Assembly (NCBI GenBank): GCA_963693285.1
Contig: OY848921.1
Location: 8,135,229 to 8,199,228, forward strand
Length of the DNA: 64,000 bases
Reading direction: 5' to 3'
From: Xestospongia muta
Lineage: Eukaryota > Porifera > Demospongiae > Haplosclerida > Petrosiidae
Shown here: positions 12,236 through 26,094 of the stretch, one piece after another
Position numbering within the stretch: position 1 is the first letter of the stretch
How the letters are laid out: each line of letters starts with the position of its first letter
Made by a program: the position numbers and the translations under genes
The notes under the pieces: generated by a model
Databases searched by the model: none
What the model was told of the DNA's origin: nothing
What the model saw: the letters and a program-made list of their open reading frames with translations, nothing else

Positions 12236-12664
12236 ATCATATGATTTATGTGTTAATGTATCAGATACAGTGTGTAACAATAAAACTACATGTTGATATT
12301 ACAATAGGTGCATCCCTTAATTTTTGTCCTATCTAGTTGTTTTTGAGAAGTTAAGCATCACGTGATCCCATCAATAATTTGACCACACCTTGTCCAATCT
12401 TAAATGTACATGTTACAGGCACTCTGCAGTATAGATTTACACTGGGCACTGCAGCAAAGTTAAGCACTTTAGTGGATTTTTATTAAATTATGTGTTACTA
12501 TTTTATGACAAAATGTATTAAGAATGTCTTGAATTAAAATAAGTTTGTATTGTTCAATAAGATTATTACTATTAATTGTTGTGTTTTTGCCTAACATAAA
12601 TAACTTTATAATTGTTCATCTACTTGATCGTTAGTTTTAACACAGAAAGTGATTTGAAATATTA

Positions 12665-12905
12665 TGTCTGAAATTATCTTGAGAAATCTTGTCCTAGATA
12701 AAAATTATCTTGAGAAATTTCATCCTAGGATAAAAATATCAGTTTTTATGTCCTAGGATAAATTTTTTGCTGGTAGGATAAAAATTTTCTGATATTTATT
12801 GTCCTAGGATAAAAATTGCTTGATAAATTTTATCCTGTGGAATAGAAATAACAGATAATTTTTTATCCTTAGACAAATTTTCAGTAGGACAGAAATTGCT
12901 GTGAC
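12665..12905 (+). repeat. Cluster of TCCTAGGATAAAAAT palindromic repeats
   Basis: At least seven diverged copies of a motif built on the palindrome TCCTAGGA joined to ATAAAAAT or AAATTTTATCC in both orientations. They are spaced about 25-40 bp apart, just 3' of SEC14L copy 2. This may be a decayed element or a foldable tract. Confidence 0.75.
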
Positions 12906-13040
12906 ATTCCACAAGACACAGGAAGTTGGAGAAATATTATTATAATAACAATTGATTATACATGAATTTATTAATAATATTTGAATATGCTGACAAGACA
13001 GAACAAAACATTACTTGTAAAATATAATTTAAATAACAAA

Positions 13041-14194
13041 TTAGATTCTATCAGATGATAGCGGTTCTAATCCGCCTGGCTCATTAAATGAGTGGGTTTT
13101 AGTAGCTTCTAAATTGTCCTCCTCTTTATGTGAAGGAGTACATTTATCATCACGAGAGAGGTCTGACATTAGTTCCGGGGGTAAGACCTCTACAGAGTAC
13201 ATGACCTCTTTAGATCTTGTCCAACTATATGTGTTATCAAATTGTACAACATCTAGATACACAAGGGTTAATAATAAAGACCTCTCTAGTGGTAACCTTA
13301 CAAGTTCCAGTAGTAGTACACTGATAAAGACCACTCTCTGGAACAACATGAGAATTTCTTCTTCTTGTTGGTACCTATGTAGAAGACACAATTATTGTAA
13401 TATATTCTTTGTCTTAGTCTATTTATTTACCACAGGGTGCATATTACTAGTTTGTTCTTTCTTGTCATCATCAGATGTATCAGGTTTATAGAAAACACCA
13501 AATCCGATATCATAATTATTACTAGTGTATTCCCATCTAATAGACTTAAATAATGAGGATAACCCTGTAATTATCTTTACTTAATTAATGATCCTTCTTT
13601 CTCAACATTAACTTCTAATTGATGTGATGACCTACGTCCCACAATAACTGTTTCCATATCTTCTTTCTTTGTCTCTGTTAGGTTTGTCAGATAATATCTT
13701 TCAGGGACATCACCACCCCAGTTGATCTAATGGACAGATTAGATGATCTTCTTTATAGTTAAATTATTACAGACTTACATAAGCTGTACATTGAGGATCA
13801 GGTTCACAACAAGTTCCACCATAAGCTTGAGGTAACTGATCAGGAGATATGTACTTCTGTAACTCCTCCTGCCAATTATCTTGAGGAAGAATGTATTAAA
13901 TAGTTTTAGAACTGTCAAAAGTCTGTACCTCCCAATACTACTAATTTCTTTCTTGTATCTTCCTCCATAAACCGGCTCACAAGATTATATCCAAATGTGA
14001 AGATGGGAGGGGCTGGGTAATATGTCACATGTTATACATGTATGGTCATGTGATCATTATACCGTTAATGATAAAAACAGATTTTGTTCTCTCTGGATAG
14101 TTTTCAGCAAATATTTGCATTGCCTTATTTTAAGCACAATTAATAAAAGTGTCATTAATAGAATTACAACTAACCTTCTTCACTGTTTGGATAG

Positions 14195-14264
<70 letters not shown>

Positions 14265-16538
14265 AAATACCACATTTATAGTGACTTACATGGCAAGTAG
14301 AATTGTCTTTGGTAGTTTAGATTCTCCATATTCAACACAGCTGTTATAGTCTCAATATTTCGGCCTTTCTGATATGAAAATACTTATTACAAACAAGTGA
14401 TATTTTTATACCAACATTAACAGAGAATTTATTCACAATACGAGTAGTTTCTTCACCTTGAGTTAAAACCTTAAATCTAATAATATCTTCTTCCTTAGAT
14501 GATCGAAATAAACCTAATCTGACTCAATAAAGTGACCTAATCATTTAGTTCAGTACCTTTAAAATCTAAATTACCATAGAAATCATAATACACAGGATGA
14601 CCATCTCTGTCCTCACCAAAAAAACCTCCAGGAAAGTACTTTTGTAGCACCTGAAGTTCAAATAGTATACTACATAATATTATATAATATAATGTCCTAA
14701 CTGCTATATAGTACAGGGTCCTAACTGCTTATAATACAGGGTCCTAACTTACTGCTATATAATACAGGGTCCTAACTGCTATATAATATAGTGTCCTAAT
14801 AATATATAATATAGGGTCCTAACTGCTATATAATATAGTGTCCTAACTGCTATATAGTACAGGGTCCTAACTGCTATATAGTACAGGGTCCTAACTGCTT
14901 ATAATACAGGGTCCTAACTTACTGCTACATAATATAGGGTCCTAAAAATATATAATACAGGGTCCTAACTGCTATATAATAAAGTGTCCTAATAATATAT
15001 AACATAGGATCCTAACTGCTATATAATATAGGGTCCTAACTGCTACATAATATAGGGTCTTAAATGCTATATAATATAGGGTCCTAATAATATAATTATT
15101 TTAAATGATAAAAACTTTCTGGATTGTTTTGCTTCCAAAAAATTGAAACCTCTATAATTACAAGGTAACATTATAGCTAAAATAATTTAGACAATGAAAC
15201 TATCTAACTTTAAAATATAAGACCACATCACAATAATGTATTATGCAATGCTACAAACAAATGGAATCAGTGAATCAGTTTGATGTTCTCAAAAATTATA
15301 CACACACACACACACACACACATATAGCGTGTGTAATTCACCCTTAAAATTCTACCGTAATGTAAGTACTCTTTAAAGTGTACATGTCGTGCCATATATG
15401 GTATATTGATGTATTATTATTAAACATGGGATAATAGTAATAGTATTATTATAGTAAAGATTACAAGTTTTAAAGTAATAGTAATATATTACAATTGGTT
15501 ATAATTGACTCCATAACTGATTTTATATATATTGATGTATTTAGATGTAGTATCGGACATTAGTTTTGTTACAAATGTAAACAATTCAATTTGTTTTTAT
15601 TGTGTTACATAAACTTTTAACAAAGTTACATAACAATGTAGTTACATTGTATTTTATATGTAATCATTGAAACTTGTAAAGTTGCCTATTGTCACACGAT
15701 ACAAAATATTTGTCCCAATTAAAAACATTTAATGTCAATTATTGCTAATTATATTAATTATGTCATCTGTTTATCTCTGAACATTATCTGTTTATCTCTG
15801 AACATTATCTGTTTATCTCTGAACATTATCTGTTTATCTCTAAAGAGTTGCTTGTTTTTTTCAAAATTACCTCAGGAGGTGTCCAGTCAAAAATTTCATC
15901 AACTTTAAATTCTTGCCTCCATTGTAAGTGCTATAAAATTGAAGTAAGATTAAATATATTTTATATATAAAAGTATATACGTAATAAAACATAGGTTTAC
16001 TAAAATCATGCTATATGGAGAAAAAATATTTATATAAAATGTATATATAGTTTGTGGACTTACATTTCTAAACATTTCCACAGCCTTGTCAAAATTAAAC
16101 CTCCTTGCTGAAACAAATTGAAGCAAATTTTGAAATTATTAATATTTTTTTCTTTTTTTTTGTCAAAATGAAACTATGGTATTTGTTTTATCAACTGAAG
16201 CAAAACGAAATGACAATGATAAATTGAATAAAAGTCTAAATTATTTTTACATATATCACACTTGGTGATAATAGTAATAAAGTCAAAAGAGTAGCAGATA
16301 CAGCAAAAAAGAAAGAAAAATCATTAATATTACAATACTCAATTTACAATAATTTACTAACCTCTCAGCCATCGAAGATAATAATGATCACTGTCTTCAG
16401 GCTTGTTAGGGAAATCTTGAACTGCTCTACGAAACTAGATAAAGAAAGATAACAGTTCAGTATTATTGTAGCAATATCTCTTACTATCTGAAGTGTCTCC
16501 TCTTGAGAGGGACTTAGATCACCGACATATCCACTCAT
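13041..16538 (-). CDS. SEC14L: SEC14L2-like CRAL-TRIO/GOLD protein, array copy 2
   Basis: Same exon order as copy 1. Readable blocks include [20 protein letters not shown] at about 14570-14650, [15 protein letters not shown] with KFSVN near 14415-14515, a 20-bp micro-exon at 14175-14194, and the GOLD end [17 protein letters not shown] at 13190-13255. Exon 1 reads LQI where the others read LQR. Its C-terminal tail is unique ([12 protein letters not shown] to EPLSSDRI). It is the copy with the longest introns, which hold the 14.7-15.1 kb minisatellite and AT-rich filler. An in-frame ATG at 16617-16619 would add 27 residues. I prefer 16538 because it matches the [10 protein letters not shown] start of the other copies. 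Confidence 0.9.
14195..14262 (+). repeat. (TG)n(AG)n compound microsatellite at a splice acceptor
   Basis: On the sense strand of SEC14L copy 2 this is (TC)n(CA)n ending in ACACAG. That end is itself the 3' splice site of the micro-exon at 14175-14194. Confidence 0.93.
14690..15092 (+). repeat. Minisatellite, GGGTCCTAACTGCTATATAATA unit
   Basis: About 17 imperfect units of roughly 22-25 bp (TA[C/T]AGGGTCCTAACTGCTATATAA, with GTGTCCTAATAATATATAATA variants) in an intron of SEC14L copy 2. No other SEC14L copy has it. Confidence 0.92.
15765..15843 (+). repeat. Short tandem repeat, 21-bp unit
   Basis: Four near-identical copies of a 21-bp unit containing TGTTTATCTCTGAACATTA in an intron of SEC14L copy 2. 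Confidence 0.9.
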
Positions 16539-17227
16539 TGCATATGATAGTGATGAAATATCCGGAGATTTCCAAAGATTAAGATTTTCAATGCTATCAG
16601 CACTAAATTTTTCAAGCAAGATTTCGAAAGATTTCGAACAGTTATAAAAAACTATTTGATTGCTGTAACTAGTATTTCCAAAAAATAATAGAGACCATTT
16701 CTTTCTATTTTGAAAGAAAAGTAAAAAAATGTGAATAGAAATTGAAAGATAATGTAAAATGTATTTTTATTACATGTTTTACTTAATTAATTAATTTTAT
16801 TTGCAATTAAATTGGAAAAGTTGTGACAAAATTGAAAGTCATACTGACCACTTTTCCAATTTCTCATTTTCTCATTTTTCTTGTGACCTTCTTAATTCTT
16901 TACCTAGTGTTGTTAGACAACATCAACCCAAATGATAGCAATGATCATATTTATATAAAAATATTGTCATAAGTTTATCTAATGACAAAAATGAACATTT
17001 ATTCTACAGGATATATTGACAAATAACAATTTTTTTTAAAATAAATAATTATAAAACACCAATCTATTAACAAAAAACAAAAGAATAAATAAAATTGCCT
17101 GCTTGACAATGATTTAAAATTTTATACAATATAGATTAACAGGAAGACTTTAAAATAAATAACCCAATTTAGATAGCAACTCCTAGCTCATATGATTAAA
17201 AGAGTGTGTGTGGACTTCAGCAGGTTC

Positions 17228-19706
17228 CTATGACTTCACATCATTGTTTGACTGAGGACAAGGGGTACATCCGTTGCAAGAGAGATCAGATTGATCAGGT
17301 TTTTGTTCAGGTGGTATGACTTCTATGAAGTACATGACCTCTTTAGACTTTGTCCAACTATATGTGTTATCAAATCGTAACACATCTAGAATTATAAAGG
17401 GTTAATAATTACAATACTCTACATTTTATAAATTTACAAGTTCCAGTAGTAGGGCAACAATACTGACCAATCTCGGGAAAAATGTGAGAGTCAGTTCTTC
17501 TTGTTGGAACCTATTAAATGTATATAGTAATAATCTCTCCTTTAACCTTCCTTTCTTCTGTCAGTCTACATTAATATATAAATCATTTACCACAGGATGC
17601 ATATCACTAGCATGTACTCTCTTGTCATCAGTTGTATCTGGTTTGTAGTATATACCAAACCCAATATCATGATCAACACTGATATACTCCCATCTATTGG
17701 AAATATAATAGATTAATCATGAGGATAACCCTGTAATTATCTTTACTTAATTAACGATCCTTCTTTCTCAACATTAACTTCTAATTGATGTGATGACCTA
17801 CATCCCACAATAACTGTTTCCATATCTTCTTTCTTTGTCTCTGTTAGGTTTGTCAGATAATATCTTTCAGGGACATCACCACCCCAGTTGATCTAATGGA
17901 CAGATTAGATGATCTTCTTTATAGTTAAATTATTACAGACTTACATAAGCTGTACATTGAGGATCAGGTTCACAACAAGTTCCACCAAAAGCTTGAGGTA
18001 ACTGATCAGGAGATATGTACTTCTGTAACTCCTCCTGCCAATTATCTTGAGGATAGAAGTAGGACTTACTAGAAATTACAAGATATGGTAGCTATTACAC
18101 ACTACCTCCCATTATCACAATTTTATCTTGTGTTTCTTGTTCCAAAAAAGGCTTTATAAGATTATATGCCATAGGAAAAATACGTGGTGCTATGTATATA
18201 CATGTGATAGTCATGTGATCAATACATGTACCTTTAATGATTATAGCAGTATGTAACAGCTCTGGATAATTGTCTACTAACATACTAGATATCTAAAAGT
18301 AAGAAAGCAACAAGTGAAAATTAGAACATAAAAATAATTTGTTACCTCTTTGAATATTTTTATTGCTAAAAAAAGGAGAATGAAAATGAGAGAGAAAGAA
18401 AGAGGATAACAGAATGTAACAATAAATATAATAATATATTATATTACAAGGCCAGTGAAAATTTCTTTGATAGCTGAGGTTCTCCATGTTCACCACAACA
18501 GTCAAGTCCATATAGCGTCCTTTCTATAATAAAGACATTGCTTATTTTTAACCCTATCTCAACTAACTTTTGTAGTGAGGTCTTTGACAATTTTTTTAGT
18601 TTCTTCTCCCACTTGTATCTTCAATTTCATTATATCTTCCTTCTTACATGATTGATATAAACCTATATTTACAACTAATCATTTTACATGATTTATAATA
18701 TATTTACCTTTAACATCAATATTACCATAAAAATCATAATACACAGGATGACCTTCTCTGTCCTCACCAAAAAATCCTCCAGGAAAATATTTCTGTATTA
18801 CCTAAAACACCACACAATAAGATAAACTTAGTTTCATTCTCAGATCTATATGAGCTTGGGTATGGGAATGAGACTTAAGAAACTATAAACACCAGTTCTC
18901 TAAGTGTATTAGCATAAATGCAAACTTAACTAACTATGTCACTTGGAATGTATTTGATTATAATAATTTATATAATATTTATTGCTAAAATAAGTTGGTT
19001 GTTTTAGTTTTAACAAATTCATGGACAATATATCTATATGAATCCTTATAAGTAGATTACACTTATATAATTACAGTTATAACACTAAAACATTAATTAT
19101 CACATCAAATTACTGAACAGTCAGTCAATTAATAAACAAAACAATACAATATTTACACTATAGAACTTGCTTTTATCACTTAAATTAACCAGTCAATTTT
19201 TTTAATAGTGATATATATATGTGTGTGTATGTATAGTTATGGATATATGTGTGTGTGTGTGTGTAGGTATAGTTACCTCAGGAGGTGTCCAATCAAAGAT
19301 CTGATCAGCTCCAACTTCTTGCCTCCATTTTAAGTGCTGTTATTATAAAGGTTTATGTATTTATCAATAACACATCAAATAAAACATATCATTATTTTGA
19401 AAAACAATGGACTTACATTTCTAAATATTTCCAAAGCCATATCAAAATTAAACTTTCTTGCTGCAAAATATAAACAAATTAATTACTGTTAACTCATAAC
19501 AACATATAAACTGTATCTTAATAGTCACCTCTCAGCCATTGCAGGTAGTAATGGTCACTGTCATCAGGTTTGTTAGGGAAATCTTGAACTGCTCTACGAA
19601 ACTAAATAATGTCTACATCACAGTTCAGTATTATTGTAGCAATATCTCTTACTCTCTGAAGAGTCTCCTCCTGAGAGGGACTTAGATCACCGACATGTCC
19701 ACTCAT
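17228..19706 (-). CDS. SEC14L: SEC14L2-like CRAL-TRIO/GOLD protein, array copy 3 (short tail)
   Basis: Starts [10 protein letters not shown] at 19706. Closest to copy 4; the two form a segmental duplication with a period of about 3.8 kb including introns and flanks. Blocks seen: [20 protein letters not shown] near 18720-18800, [20 protein letters not shown] near 18590-18665, a micro-exon (SIKIFKE) near 18345-18365, [19 protein letters not shown] near 18105-18190 and [20 protein letters not shown] near 17320-17390. It stops at TAG 17228-17230 where copy 4 has CAG, so the tail is 20 residues shorter. The core domains are untouched. Confidence 0.9.
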
Positions 19707-20999
19707 TAAAAGTCACAACAACAAAGTTATTCATTAGTTTTGATTATTTCCGTTGATCACGTGATCACTATAGATATCACGTTCAGAATTATCTATCATG
19801 TACTGCTTTATATTATAATAATGGAGTAATGAAATAATATTCAAGGTGAGATAGTCTGTTGATGAAGCTATTGTTGTATTGAGTATTAGATGTTAAGCAC
19901 GTATTTACGATACCATGTACGTAGAAGCTGGAGGACCCACTCATCTGTAAAGTAATATTATTCGTTAGTGCGTGGGTGTTATGGTTATGATGCTAGTTTG
20001 TTAATAAACTAATCATGAAATAATACCAATTTGTTATTTAATTTCTTATTATGGTTATAGACCAGTAAACCTATATTGTTCTCCGTGACACATTGTGATT
20101 AATTGAGACAAGGGATACATTACTCTTGAGAGAGATCAGATTGGTCAGGTTTTAGTTCAGGTGGTAAGACTTCTATGAAGTACATGATATCTTTAGACTT
20201 TGTCCAACTTGTGTTATCAAATTGTAACACATCTAGAATATAAAGTCACTTGTCACTTGGAATGTATTTGATTATGATAATTTATATAATATTTATTGTT
20301 AAAATAAATTGCTTGTTTAATTTTAGTTTTTAAAGATTCATGGACAATATATCATATTGTCCACAAATCTGTAAAAGTACATTTACAAGTGTATATATGA
20401 ACCCCTCTGACTACATTTACACTTATATAATTACAGTTATAACACTAACATAGCATTTTATCACATCAAATTACTGAACAGTCAGTCAATTAATAATCAA
20501 AACAGTATAATATTTACACTATAGAATTTGCTTTTAAAAATAAAATTAAATAAATTTTATTTATTTAATTTTGTAAATTTTATGCAAATAAAATTAATAA
20601 ATTAATTTTATTTGCAATTAAATTAAAAAGTTGTGACAAAATTGGAAGTCAAACTGACCACTTTTTCCAATTTCTCATTTTCTCATTTTTCTTGTGACCT
20701 TCTTAATTCTTTACCTAGTGTTGTTAGACAACATCAAATGACTAAATATGAATGATCATATTTATATAAAAATATTGTCATAAGTTTATCTAATGGCACA
20801 AATTTACAGTGACCATTTATTCCACAAGATATATTGACAAATAACAATTTTTAAAACAATAATTATAAAACACCAATCTATTAACAAAAAACAAAGAAAT
20901 AAAGTATAAAGTTGCCCACTTGACAATGATTTTAAATTTTATACAATATAGATTAACAGGAAGATTTTAAAATAAATAACCCAATTTAGATAGCAACTC
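19707..20999. other. Recombinant spacer between SEC14L copies 3 and 4
   Basis: 19707-20240 matches the 5' flank of copy 4 and the last exon of copy 5 (23518-24070). At about 20240 it switches to sequence matching an internal intron of copy 3 (18938-19165). 20530-20999 then matches the 3' flank of copy 3 (16790-17225). This reads as the scar of unequal crossing-over that removed most of one gene copy. Confidence 0.75.
20085..20240 (-). pseudogene. SEC14L remnant: isolated last exon
   Basis: Homologous to the final coding exon of copy 5 (23950-24062), including the acceptor side and the deleted Tyr codon (FDNT then SW). It reads [20 protein letters not shown] and ends in the same stop after DLSQE. 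No upstream exon follows at 20240; the sequence jumps into intron-like DNA. It cannot be a gene on its own, though it could act as an alternative terminal exon. Confidence 0.8.
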
Positions 21000-23517
21000 C
21001 TAGTTCATATGATTAAAAGAGTGTGTGTGGACTTTAGCAGGTTCCTGTGACTTCACATCATTGTTTGACTGAGGACAAGGGGTACATCCGTTGCAAGAGA
21101 GATCAGATTGGTCAGGTTTTTGTTCAGGTGGTAAGACTTCTATGAAGTACATGACCTCTTTAGACTTTGTCCAACTATGTGTGTTATCAAATCGTAATAC
21201 ATCTAGAATATAAAGGGTTAATAATTACAATACTACTGTACATTTTATGAATTTACAAGTTCCAGTAGTAGGGCAACAATACTGACCAATCTCGGGAAAA
21301 ATGTGAGAGTCAGTTCTTCTTGTTGGAACCTATTAAATGTATATAGTAATAATCTCTCCTTTAACCTTCCTTTCTTCTGTCAGTCTACATTAATATATAA
21401 ATCATTTACCACAGGATGCATATCACTAGCATGTACTCGCTTGTCATCAGTTGTATCTGGTTTGTAGTATATACCAAACCCAATATCATAATCAACACTG
21501 ATATACTCCCATCTATTGGAAATATAATAGATTAATCATGAGGATAACCCTGTAATTATCCTTACTTAATTAATGATCCTTCTTTCTCAACATTAACTTC
21601 TAATTGATGTGATGACCTACGTCCCACAATAACTGTTTCCATATCTTCTTTCTTTGTCTCTGTTAGGTTTGTTAGATAATATCTTTCAGGGACATCACCA
21701 CCCCAGTTGATCTAATGAACAGATTAGATGATCTTCTTTATAGTTAAATTATTACAGACTTACATAAGCTGTACATTGAGGATCAGGTTCACAACAAGTT
21801 CCACCAAAAGCTTGAGGTAACTGATCAGGAGATATGTACTTCTGTAACTCCTCCTGCCAATTATCTTGTGGATAGAAGTAGACTTACTAGAAATTACAAG
21901 ATATGGTAGCCATTACATACTACCTCCAATTATCACAATTTTATCTTGTGTTTCTTGATCCAAAAAAGGTTTTATAAGATTATATGCCATAGGAAAAATA
22001 CGTGGTGCTATGTATATACATGTGATAGTCATGTGATCAATACATGTACCTTTAATGATTATAGTAGTATGTAACAGCTCTGGATAATTGTCTAAAAACA
22101 TATTTAATAGCTAAAGTAAGAAAGCAACAAGTGAAAATTAGAACATAAAAATAAATTGTTACCTCTCTGAATATTTTTATTGCTAAAAAAAGGAGAATGA
22201 AAATGAGAGAGAAAGAAAGAGGATAACAGAATGTAAAAATAAATATAATAATATATTATATTACAAGGCCAGTGAAAATTTCTTTGATAGCTAAAGTTCT
22301 CCATGTTTAACACAATCATCAAGCCAATATAGCGACCTTTCTATAATAAAGATGTTCCTTATTTTTAACCCTATCTGAACTAACTTTTGTAGTGAGGTCT
22401 TTGACAATTTTTTTAGTTTCTTCTCCCACTTGTATCTTCAATTTCATTATATCTTCCTTCTTACATGATTGATATAAACCTATATATTTACAACTAATCA
22501 TTTTACATGATTTATAATATATTTACCTTTAACATCAATATTACCATAAAAATCATAGAATACAGGATGACCATCTCTGTCCTCACCAAATAATCCTCCA
22601 GGAAAATATTTCTGTATTACCTAAAACACCACACAATAAGATAAACTTAGTCTCATTCTCTGATCTACATGAGCTTAGGTTTGGGAATGAGACTTAAGAA
22701 ACTATAAGCACCAGTTCTCTAAGTGTATTGTGATGGTACCAATGAGCATAAATGCAAACTTAACTAACTCTGTCACTTGGAATGTATTTGATTATAATAA
22801 TTTATATAATATTTATTGCTAAAATAAGTTGGTTGTTTTAGTTTAAACAAATTCATGGACAATATGTGTATATATATGATCCTTATAAGTAGATTACACT
22901 TATATAATTACAGTTATAACACTAACATAACATTCTATCTCATCAAATTACTGAACAGTCAGTCAATTAATAATCAAAACAATACAATATTTACACTATA
23001 GAACTTGCTTTTATCACTTAAATTAACCAGTCAATTTGTATAGTGATATATATATATGTGTGTGTGTGTGTGTGTAGGTATAGTTACCTCAGGAGGTGTC
23101 CAATCAAAGATCTGATCAGCTCCAACTTCTTGCCTCCATTTTAAGTGCTATTATTATAGAGGTTTATGTATTTATCAATAACACATCAAATAAAACATAT
23201 TATTGTTTTGCAAAACAATGGACTTACATTTCTAAACATTTCCAAAGCCATATCAAAATTAAACTTTCTTGCTGCAAAATATAAACAAATTAATTACTGT
23301 TAACTCATAACAACATATAAACTGTATCTTAATAGTCACCTCTCAGCCATTGCAGGTAGTAATGGTCACTGTCATCAGGTTTGTTAGGGAAATCTTGAAC
23401 TGCTCTACGAAACTAAATAATGTCTACATCACAGTTCAGTATTATTGTAGCAATATCTCTTACTCTCTGAAGAGTCTCCTCCTGAGAGGGACTTAGATCA
23501 CCAACATGTCCACTCAT
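21000..23517 (-). CDS. SEC14L: SEC14L2-like CRAL-TRIO/GOLD protein, array copy 4
   Basis: Sister of copy 3. Exon 1 is [17 protein letters not shown] at 23517. The lipid-binding fold includes [20 protein letters not shown] near 22545-22620. The 20-bp micro-exon lies near 22162-22190. [13 protein letters not shown] and [19 protein letters not shown] lie near 21930-22105. The GOLD end reads [16 protein letters not shown] near 21125-21195, and the tail runs to TAG at 21000-21002 (HTHSFNHMN). Compared with copy 3 the tail is full length. No frame break was found in the exons checked. Confidence 0.9.
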
Positions 23518-23949
23518 TAAAAGTCACAGTATAGATGTTATGGTCACAGGAACGAAGTTAGTTTCTGTCGATCACGTGATCACTATAGACATCATATAAA
23601 AGTTCGAAATTATCTATCATGTATTGCTTTATATTATAATAATGAAGTAATGAAATAATATTCAAGGTGAGATAGTCTGTTGATGAAGCTATTGTTGTAT
23701 TGAGTATGGATTGTATTAGAAGTTAAGCACGTATTTACGATACCATGTACGTAGAAGCTGGAGGACCCACTTATCAGTAAAGTAATATTATTTGTTAGTG
23801 CGTGGGTGTTATGGTTATGATGCTAGTATGTTAATAAACTAATCATGAAATAATACCAATTTGTTATTTAATTTTTTATTATGGTTATAGATGAGTAAAC
23901 CTATATTGTTCCCTGTGACACATTGTGATTAATTGAGACAAGGGATACA

Positions 23950-26094
23950 TTACTCTTGAGAGAGATCAGATTGGTCAGGTTTTAGTTCAGGTGGTAAGAC
24001 TTCTATGAAGTACATGACATCTTTAGATCTTGTCCAACTTGTGTTATCAAATTGTAACACATCTAGAATATAAAGGGTTAATAATTACAATACTCTACAT
24101 TTTATGAATTTACAAGTTCCAGTAGTAGGGCAACAATACTGATCATTCTCGGGAAAAATGTGAGAGTCAGTTCTTCTTGTTGGAACCTATTAAATGTATA
24201 TGATAATAATCTTTCCTTTAACCTTCCTTTCTTTTGTCAGTTTACATTAATATATAAATCATTTACCACAGGATGCATATCACTAGCATGTACTCTCTTG
24301 TCATCAGTTGTATCTGGTTTGTAGTATATACCAAACTTAATATCATAATCAACACTGATATACTCCCATCTATTGGAAATATAATAGATTAATCACGAGG
24401 ATAACCCTGTAATTATCCTTACTTAATTAATGATCCTTCTTTCTCAACATTAACTTCTAATCGATGTGATGACCTACGTCTTACAATAACTGTTTCCATA
24501 TCTTCTTTCTTTGTCTCTGTTAGGTTTGTTAGATAATATCTTTCAGGGACATCACCACCCCAGTTGATCTAATGGACAGATTAGATGATCTTCTTTATAG
24601 TTAAATTATTACAGACTTACATAAGCTGTACATTGAGGATCAGGTTCACAACAAGTTCCACCTAAAGCTTGAGGTAACTGATCAGGAGATATGTACTTCT
24701 GTAACTCCTCCTGCCAATTATCTTGAGGATAGAAGTAGGACTTACTAAAAATTACAAGATATGGTAGCTATTACACACTACCTCCCATTATCACAATTTT
24801 ATCTTGTGTTTTTTGATCGATAAAAGGCTTTACAAGATTAAATGCCATGGGAAAAATACGGGGTGCTATGTATATACATGTGATAGTCATGTGATCAATA
24901 CATGTACCTTTAATGATTATAGTAGTATGTAACAGCTCTGGATAATTATCACCAAACATTAAAAACAACTACCAAACGAGTGAATTAGTTAAAAGATGTG
25001 AACATTTCATACCTCTCTTATCAACTTTATCGCTTAAAGAAAGACGGCAGAAGTGAGAATGAAATGAGAGGGAAAGAAAGAGGAAAACAATATGTAAACA
25101 TAAATATAATAATATATTATATTACAAGGCCAGTGAAAATTTCTTTGATAGCTGAGGTTCTCCATGTTCACCACAACAGTCAAATCCATATAGCGTCCTT
25201 TCTATAATAAAGACATTACTTATATTTAACCCTATATCACTAACTTTTGTAGTGAATTCCTTCACAACTTGATTATACTGTTCTCCCACTTGTATTTTCA
25301 ATTTCATTACATCTTCCTTCTTACAGGATTGATATAAACCTATATTTACAACTAGTCATTTTACATGATCTATAATATATTTACCTTTAAAATCAATATT
25401 ACCATAAAAATCGTAATACACAGGATGACCATCTCTGTCCTCACCAAAAAATCCTCCAGGGATATATTTCTGTAATACCTAAAACACCACCCAATAAGTA
25501 AACTTAGTCTCATTCTCAGATCTATATGAGCTTGGGTATGGGAATGAGACTAAATGCAAACTCAACTAACTCTCCTAAGCCTGCCACTATTTCACTTTTC
25601 TACAATAAATTCCATTTACTGGAAGAATACATTAGCACTAACTATTATGGGTACCTCAGGAGGTGTCCAGTCAAGTATCTGATCAGCTCCAACTTCTTGT
25701 CTCCATTTTAAGTGCTGTTATAAAAAGAGTTGTTTATCAATAACACAGTAAATAAAAAATATCGTTATTTTGCAAAACAATGGACTTACATTTGTAAACA
25801 TCTCCAAAGCTATATCAAAATTAAACTTTCTTGCTGCAAAATATTATAATATAATTAAATTAATACCATATTTATTATAATATAATCACTTAACAACAGA
25901 GTTGTAATTTACCAACCTCTCAGCCATCGTAGATAGTAATGATCACTGTCTTCTGGTTTATTAGGGAAATCTTCAACTGCTCTACGAAACTAAACAATGA
26001 ATAAATCGCATTTCAGTATTATTGTAGCAATATCTCTTACTCTCTGAAGAGTCTCTTCTTGAGAGGGACTTAGATCACCGACATATCCACTCAT
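23950..26094 (-). CDS. SEC14L: SEC14L2-like CRAL-TRIO/GOLD protein, array copy 5
   Basis: First of the compact block (copies 5-9). Exon 1 [10 protein letters not shown] is at 26094. [20 protein letters not shown] near 25400-25470 has Ile where the other copies have Phe. [16 protein letters not shown] is near 24905-24970. [19 protein letters not shown] is near 24785-24865. The GOLD end lacks one Tyr codon (FDNT-SW). The tail is the shortest of the array, ending DLSQE at TAA 23950-23952. Confidence 0.9.

Noticed and set aside
16539..16619. Upstream in-frame start for SEC14L copy 2 (MLEKFSADS)
   Set aside because: None of the other nine copies has it, and [10 protein letters not shown] is the family N-terminus.
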